From Cylindrodendrum hubeiense (Eukaryota > Ascomycota > Sordariomycetes > Hypocreales > Nectriaceae), in contig JAANBB010000004.1 of the NCBI GenBank assembly GCA_014621425.1, positions 397,208 through 461,207 of the forward strand: DNA of 64,000 nucleotides. The letters are read 5' to 3'. Below the pieces are notes generated by a model. That model was not told the DNA's origin, did no database searches, and worked only from the letters and a program-made list of their open reading frames with translations. Positions 58,350 to 64,000 of the stretch are shown here, one piece after another; position 1 is the stretch's first letter; each line of letters starts with the position of its first letter. The position numbers and the translations under genes were made by a program.

Positions 58350-59085
58350 TTTTGGTGAGTAAAGCTGAGAGGTGTGATAAGTGAGGTCGATCAGGTTGTA
58401 TACAGTTTATCTATCTTGCAGCATACTGTCTAGTTAAGGACGGCAGAAAGTTAGAGATCGGAGCCCGCGGGCTAAGATGATCCCGCCAAGTATCCGTTGT
58501 TTGGGTTAGATTATCACCAGCGCCTGTTATTGGATGTCGCAAATCTATTTCTTCGGATCGCTACAGGGTAAGTACATGTACATAGCGCGCGAACAGACCG
58601 ACCATTGCCATACAACCGATAAGATTGTAAACTAATGTCAGAAACTCTCGGGGCACACACCCTCTTCTCCCCCGCGTCCGCTTGACCCCGCATTCTTAAT
58701 CGCCACGCGGAATATCTGGTCCAATTATCTGGCTCATTTCAATCTCATATCTCATATCCGCCGCCATTGTTGAAGATATTTGGACGCTTGACGCGGACCC
58801 CGGCTCACTTCCACAGATCTACAATCTCCCGATAGGCCCGGATCATCCACTTGATGAGGGACTTCGCGTCGTCTCTATGAGAAGCAAGTAGGCGGAATGA
58901 AACAGTGTGTTTCGCGATAGGATGCATCAGATATAACACTACGCGACCCTCCAACACAAGCCCCTTATATATGTCATCAATGGAAGGTCTTATGCCCAAG
59001 ACCCCTCCACAAGCGCCGCGGACCTTTCGAATCATCAAAACAAATCCAGCCACCACCACCATATTCATCATCCCCATTATTCAAT
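58350..59085. promoter_or_regulatory. divergent promoter, ADH and permease
   Basis: A 0.74-kb spacer separates the ADH start (minus) and the permease start (plus) and should contain both promoters. A minus-strand frame at 58805-59077 overlaps it but shows no family resemblance. Confidence 0.4.
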
Positions 59086-60844
59086 ATGGCGAACAATGAC
59101 ATAACAAGAGTCACACACCGTACAGGCCACCGAAATGATGAAGTGGTTTTGCATCACAAACAGTTGGTCAACGAGACTCAGCCGGTCGACGATAACCACG
59201 ATATGGGCGCCATGGGAAGAGAACAAGTCTTCATCCGAAAATTCAGCTTCTGGTCCGCCTTAGGCATTTCCGTCTGCTGTAGTGGCTCTGTGAGTACTGC
59301 GTGAAACCCACCATAACGATCTTATTTCTGGCTACTTGCTAAGTCTATCTGCAGTGGGAAGGGATCTCGGCGGCAGCAGCAACGGCTTTGATGAGCGGTG
59401 GATCAACAGCAATTATTTATGGCTATATTGCAGCCGCACTTGGGGGCATCTGCATTGCTGCAACTCTAGCAGAGCTTGCAAGGTGAGATGGGGGATATTA
59501 TAACTTGTGACACTTCAAACTAATATATTCGTTAGTGCGTGGCCAACAAGCGGAGCTCTCTATCACTGGATTGGTGTAAGTGTGTTGATCCTTCCAATTT
59601 CGATGCATATTCTCAATCGAATTGCTACTGATGCGCGAGAAAAGGCACTATTCCCTGCGAATTATCGCCCCTTTGTGGTATGTAATACCCACGACACGTT
59701 TGCAACAAGACAGTTTCTGATCTTTCGTTTTGCCTATGACAGGGCTTCATAACTAGCACGTTCCAATTAGGAATTGGGTGGATTTCTATTAGTAGCGTGG
59801 CGTTTGGTGTTGCATACCAAGTCCAGGCATATGCCATGGTCTCTCATCCGGAATATGTTGCAGAGGATTGGCACACGATCTTGGTCAGTCTAGTCTACAA
59901 TAAGAGTCCGTGTGTAAGTCACAGCTCGCTGATTATATCTCAATAGTTGATTTGGGCCACGCTTATTTTAGCTGTTGCGGTCACTTTCTTGGGCCCGAAA
60001 TTGGCTCACTACATGAACATTTATGGTAAGATATCTCCTGTGTGCCCGAGAGCTAGCACCTCGATGCCTGAAACATCTGGAGAAGATCTAACATGATATT
60101 CCATCTACAGCAATGGCGTTCCATGTGATTAGCTTCCTAATCGTCATAATCACACTACTCGCCACGACACAGAATAAGAACTCCGCCAAGTATGTCTTCA
60201 CCGGCGTCCAGAACTATTCCGGATGGCCTGATGGTCTGGCTTGGTGCATTGGACTTCTTACCGTGGTATATGGATTCATAGGCTTTGAGACAGTTGCCTA
60301 TTTCTCTGAAGAAATCCAACACGCGTCTCACAATGTTCCCAAAGCAAGTGAGTCAACCCAACCCTAGTCTACTCCGCCCATGTGATAGGCAGACACGAAT
60401 GCAGAATGCTCATTTTTTTCTAGTGCTCTGGAATGCCGTCATAAACGCTGTTTCGACCTTCCCATTCGTCATTACACTTGTCTTCTGTATGGACTTAGAG
60501 CAGGTGTTGGCAAGTCCAATAGCCACCATGTCACCAATGACTGTGGTACGTATCAACCCAGAAAACTTAAATTGGGAGCAGTGGGATGGCGTATTGACTG
60601 CAATATCCAACTCTAGGTCTACATTAACTCAACTGGCAGTATCGGTGTTGGTATTCTTCTCAACTGCTTCGCGACTACTATGGCATTTGTCTCATTAGTA
60701 GACGTCCTTGGTTCAGCATCTCGACAGGTATTCGCCGTGGCGCGAGATGGGTTGTACCCATCTTGTTTCACTAAAGTCAGCCCTCATTTTGATATACCAA
60801 TGAATGCCATGTGGCTCATATGCCTGCCGAGTGGTCTAATTCCC
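59086..60844 (+). pseudogene. amino-acid/GABA/choline-type permease, 3' end destroyed
   Basis: Nine exons are readable: 59086-59289, 59355-59482, 59536-59575, 59645-59677, 59743-59883, 59947-60025, 60111-60347, 60424-60545 and 60617 to about 60844, all in phase (404 residues). Family marks are the N-terminal FSFWSALGISVCCSGSWEG, the GALYHWIGAL region, FIGFETVAYFSEEI followed by AMLWNAVINAV, and GSASRQVFAVARDGLYP, as in fungal APC-superfamily GABA/choline permeases. These are normally 500 or more residues with 12 segments. Here the frame leaves the family after NAMWLICLPSGLIPL and runs into a RIP-mutated repeat, so the last two or three segments are missing. Introns and exons before the break look intact, so the loss is recent or the remaining part is still transcribed. 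Confidence 0.8.
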
Positions 60845-61094
60845 CTGACAATATCCCTATCGCTATTTGGCAACCGGCAATTAAATTTTAGTATAAAATC
60901 AAAACACGCTAGCATAACATAGGGCAGCTGGCAATTAAAATCGAGGATAGCCACCAATTAGCAGTTCCTCAACCCCAGGCTATAATAAGATTATAAAAAC
61001 AAGTAAATATATTAATCTCAATTATCTAATAATACTTATAAACTTTTATTTTACTTTACTATTTTATAGAATAAGTTCTATTAGTTTTTTCTAT
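60845..61094 (+). repeat. copy 2 of the dispersed repeat, at the permease breakpoint
   Basis: It is the less mutated partner of 54001-54250, in the same orientation. It begins CTGACAATATCCC exactly where the permease stops resembling its family and contains GGGCAGCTGGCAATTA, where the other copy has GGATAGCTAGTAATTA. Confidence 0.85.
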
Positions 61095-63955
61095 AATCCT
61101 AAAATATTAATAGTCCTTAGCTAACAGGAGTAGCCTGTTTAGACTAGTTAATAAGATTAGTATTTACCTTAATAAGGATATAATAGCTATGATCACTATA
61201 GTCCTGATAATTATATATATAAAAGTAAATATAATTCAGGAAAAGAGTAAAATATCTATTTAATCACAGAAAGTTAAGTAAATTATTCCAAACTATTTTA
61301 TTATTTATTTTTAATTAAGATAGAATATTTTTCCTATATCCCAGAACTCTATCTTCTCGGATATTATACCTATAAAACCAGTATTATTTTAAATAGGATT
61401 TAGCCACATCTCCAAGCACTATCCTATAAACTACACAAAGCCAAGATTATAAAGGTATAATAATAGGTAACTAAGCTTAATCTTATTAAAGATAAAGATA
61501 GCATTCCTAATATATTATTCCCTACTAACATAGATATACTAATTAATATACTTAGAAAACCTAAATCTAGAGGATATTAATATATTATTACCCTAGACTG
61601 CTAATTTATGAGCTCTATCTTAAAGAGAATTTAAGAGTATCTTTACTATATTTATTAATAGGATTAAGAGTTAAAAGCTAGTTATTAATTAATTATCCAA
61701 GTTAAAGAGGAGTAAGCTAGTAGGCTATAGAGAAGTGAGGTCCTCTATTAGTAGGTTTTTACTATAAGTCCCTATAATAAATTATTTAAAATTACTAGAG
61801 GCTAGAATCTTACTAGTCTATAAGATAAGATAGAAGAAAATAAAGAAAATATTCAAGGAATATTAAAAGTATTCTAATCCAAAATAAGATATATTTAAAA
61901 GTAAGAGACTAAGTATATTAAGGAATAAGGTAATTTTACTTTACTAAATATATAGCTTTACTAGCTAGGAATAACTATCTACCTAAAAGACTTTAATAGA
62001 AAGAAAGAATTCTTATAAGGACTTATTTTATTCTAATATATTATTAATCTAATAAAGGGTAATAATAATACTAAGTTATAATATATCCATTTTACTATTA
62101 ATTAGATTATCTCCTTTATTATTCAGACTATTAATCTAAATATTATCTTATAGAATATACTATTTAAGGTTAATTATAAGGAAATTAATAAAGAACAAAG
62201 TATACCCTTCTATTTCCAGTTTAAGAAAGTAACTAAAAAGAAATATATTATAATATACTTATAACTATTTGCTTATATTATTTAATATATAATATTTGAA
62301 AATCTAACTAATTAACTACTATTTAAGCTTAATTAAAGATAAATTATTACCTATTATATAATAATAGAATATATAGATAATCTAGTAGATATACTAGAAT
62401 AGAATAATAATAACTTAAAAATACTAAAAATAAGGGAATTATAAACCTTACTTTAAGAGAGTATCTTAGAATTATATATCTCTATTCTTAATTATTTTAC
62501 TAAGACTATTAAATATTAAAGTATTTTAGTCAGTTTCTTAATAATTCTAAGTATATATAATAATAAGATATAGAAAACATATAATAACTTTATACCTAAG
62601 CTTTCTATTATTATAGCTATCTTTTATCTTATACTAGTTTAGTATTTTATAGACTAATAAGTTAAATCTATTTAATAGAAGATATTATAAGAATAAAATA
62701 AGGAAAATATAGAAGAGAATAGTCTAAGTTATTTTAAACTTATCTTAGAGATAATATATTAATTTATAGTTAATAATAATCAAGACTAGGATATTATACT
62801 AATCTAGTTTATTATATAGCTTTATAATTATAGTATAGTAACTAATAGTAATAAGACTATCTAAAGTTCTATTAGCTAGGATCAGGATAATACTATCTAT
62901 AAAAGCCTTTATCTTAATATCCTTAGAATCCAGTCTATACTTCAAGTTATCTTATAATAAGGGAAAATACTATTTTATAAAAAGCTACTTTTTTATAGGG
63001 AATTTCAAGATTAGTTACTTACTAAGCTTAAGTTACTTATAATCCTATAAGATACCCTTATTAACAATATTATAGATATTACTATTAGTTATTTATTTAT
63101 AGAGAGTCTCTTCTAGCTAGATTTAATAAGTAAGGGATAGCTTTTTCAGAAGATATAAAAAGATAGAAAGCTCTAGAGATAATAGATATAGTCTTATTCA
63201 GGAAGTAATATTATACTCTATAAGAAAGCTATAGTCCAATTTAGTATAAATATAGAGGAATTTCTTGAAATTCTTTTATTTATTATCTATCTTAGTAAAG
63301 AACAGCTAGTACAATCTCTTAAGTTTCTTACCTTATAATATCAGAATACAGTTAACAGTGGGATATAGAATATCCTATTAGATTATAATTTATTAATACT
63401 TATTACTAGCTATTATAAAAGGTTCTTTAAGATAGAATATCTAAAGATTATCTATTAATTTCTCCCTTGAAAAGTTAGTATCCTATTAATCTATTATCTT
63501 TAACTTATTTTACCCTATTAGGAGAAAGCCTAAACTAATACCTAGGATATTAATAAGTTTAGTATTAATCTCTAAGTAATAGAGAAAACACTAGATAAAC
63601 TAATTAATCTTAGGGAAACTAGAGAGAATAAGACTAGAGAGAGTGAGATTAGAGAGAGTAAAGATTTATTATTAGAAGTTATATAAAAAGTATATAAGCT
63701 AGACCCTAGACTATATTAGATATCAGTTTAAATAACTTATATTTTATGAAGAATAAGTTAACCTAGCTATAAGAAAAACTTTACAATTAGTAATTAGAGA
63801 TATCTTACTATTATATTTACCTGATATTATTTCCAGAATATAAATATAGTATATTTAGCTCTTATTAGAGAAATAGATAAGAGTTAAAGAAGTGATAATA
63901 AGAATAAGGGTAATAAAGATAACTTATAGAATATTTAAGTTAAATATAGATCCTT
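61095..63955. repeat. AT-rich RIP-type block, no genes
   Basis: About 2.9 kb is dominated by A and T with stops in all frames. No protein can be read. It is presumably the body of a transposable element whose edge is the repeat at 60845. Composition returns to normal near 63956 (gtcgaaacgtctgcattc), marking the right boundary at the window edge. Confidence 0.8.
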
Positions 63956-64000
63956 AAGAGTCGAAACGTCTGCATTCAGAACAACCTTTTCTTGAGTAGA

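Noticed and set aside
1..64000. CRISPR arrays, rRNA or tRNA genes
   Set aside because: No regularly spaced short repeats and no cloverleaf with a recognisable T-arm were seen. Eukaryotic context makes CRISPR irrelevant. A covariance-model scan was not possible.

Overview
This is nuclear DNA of a filamentous ascomycete (Pezizomycotina). Genes carry short introns of about 50-90 nt with GTAAGT/GTATGT-type donors and CTAAY-like branch sites. There is a multimodular non-ribosomal peptide synthetase (NRPS) and several typically fungal families. Two AT-rich blocks (about 51.5-55.3 kb and 60.85-63.95 kb) show the mutation pattern of repeat-induced point mutation (RIP).

Layout. 0-7 kb: a partial unknown gene at the left edge (minus), a four-exon secreted AttH-domain protein like kievitone hydratase (minus), an endonuclease/exonuclease/phosphatase-fold protein (plus), a doubtful small gene, and a glutathione S-transferase (minus). 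7.5-20 kb: one giant NRPS gene (minus, two exons, about 4,149 aa) that looks like two genes until a 54-nt intron is removed. 20-21.6 kb: a divergent promoter region. 21.6-31.2 kb: an MFS antiporter, a 17-exon full-length pyruvate carboxylase paralogue, and a second MFS transporter, all plus strand. 32.6-34.6 kb: a fungal membrane protein. 35.9-36.3 kb: a broken ankyrin-repeat relic. 37.3-39.4 kb: a secreted GMC oxidoreductase. 39.8-41.0 kb: an unrecognised gene. 42.0-43.4 kb: a membrane-anchored fucose-lectin-like protein (minus). 45.4-47.0 kb: a decayed second GMC oxidoreductase. 48.7-51.1 kb: a CLC chloride channel/transporter. 51.5-55.3 kb: AT-rich repeats. 55.3-56.1 kb: a coiled-coil pseudogene. 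57.3-58.3 kb: a zinc alcohol dehydrogenase (minus). 59.1-60.8 kb: an amino-acid/choline-type permease cut off by a RIP-mutated repeat that fills the rest of the window.

The probable biosynthetic cluster is the NRPS with the divergent MFS exporter, and possibly the GST, the AttH protein, the pyruvate carboxylase, the second MFS and the GMC oxidoreductase. By domain order the NRPS would make a three-residue peptide: half-C, A, T, E, C, half-C, A, T, C, A, T, terminal C. The first residue would be turned to the D form, and release would be by the terminal condensation domain because no thioesterase is present. The carboxylase could supply oxaloacetate (aspartate-family units), the GST could conjugate thiols, the AttH and GMC proteins could tailor the product, and the MFS proteins could export it. 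No pathway transcription factor is visible. All cluster membership is inference from adjacency.

Exon joins were made by eye. Each was accepted only where donor, acceptor, reading phase and family conservation agreed.
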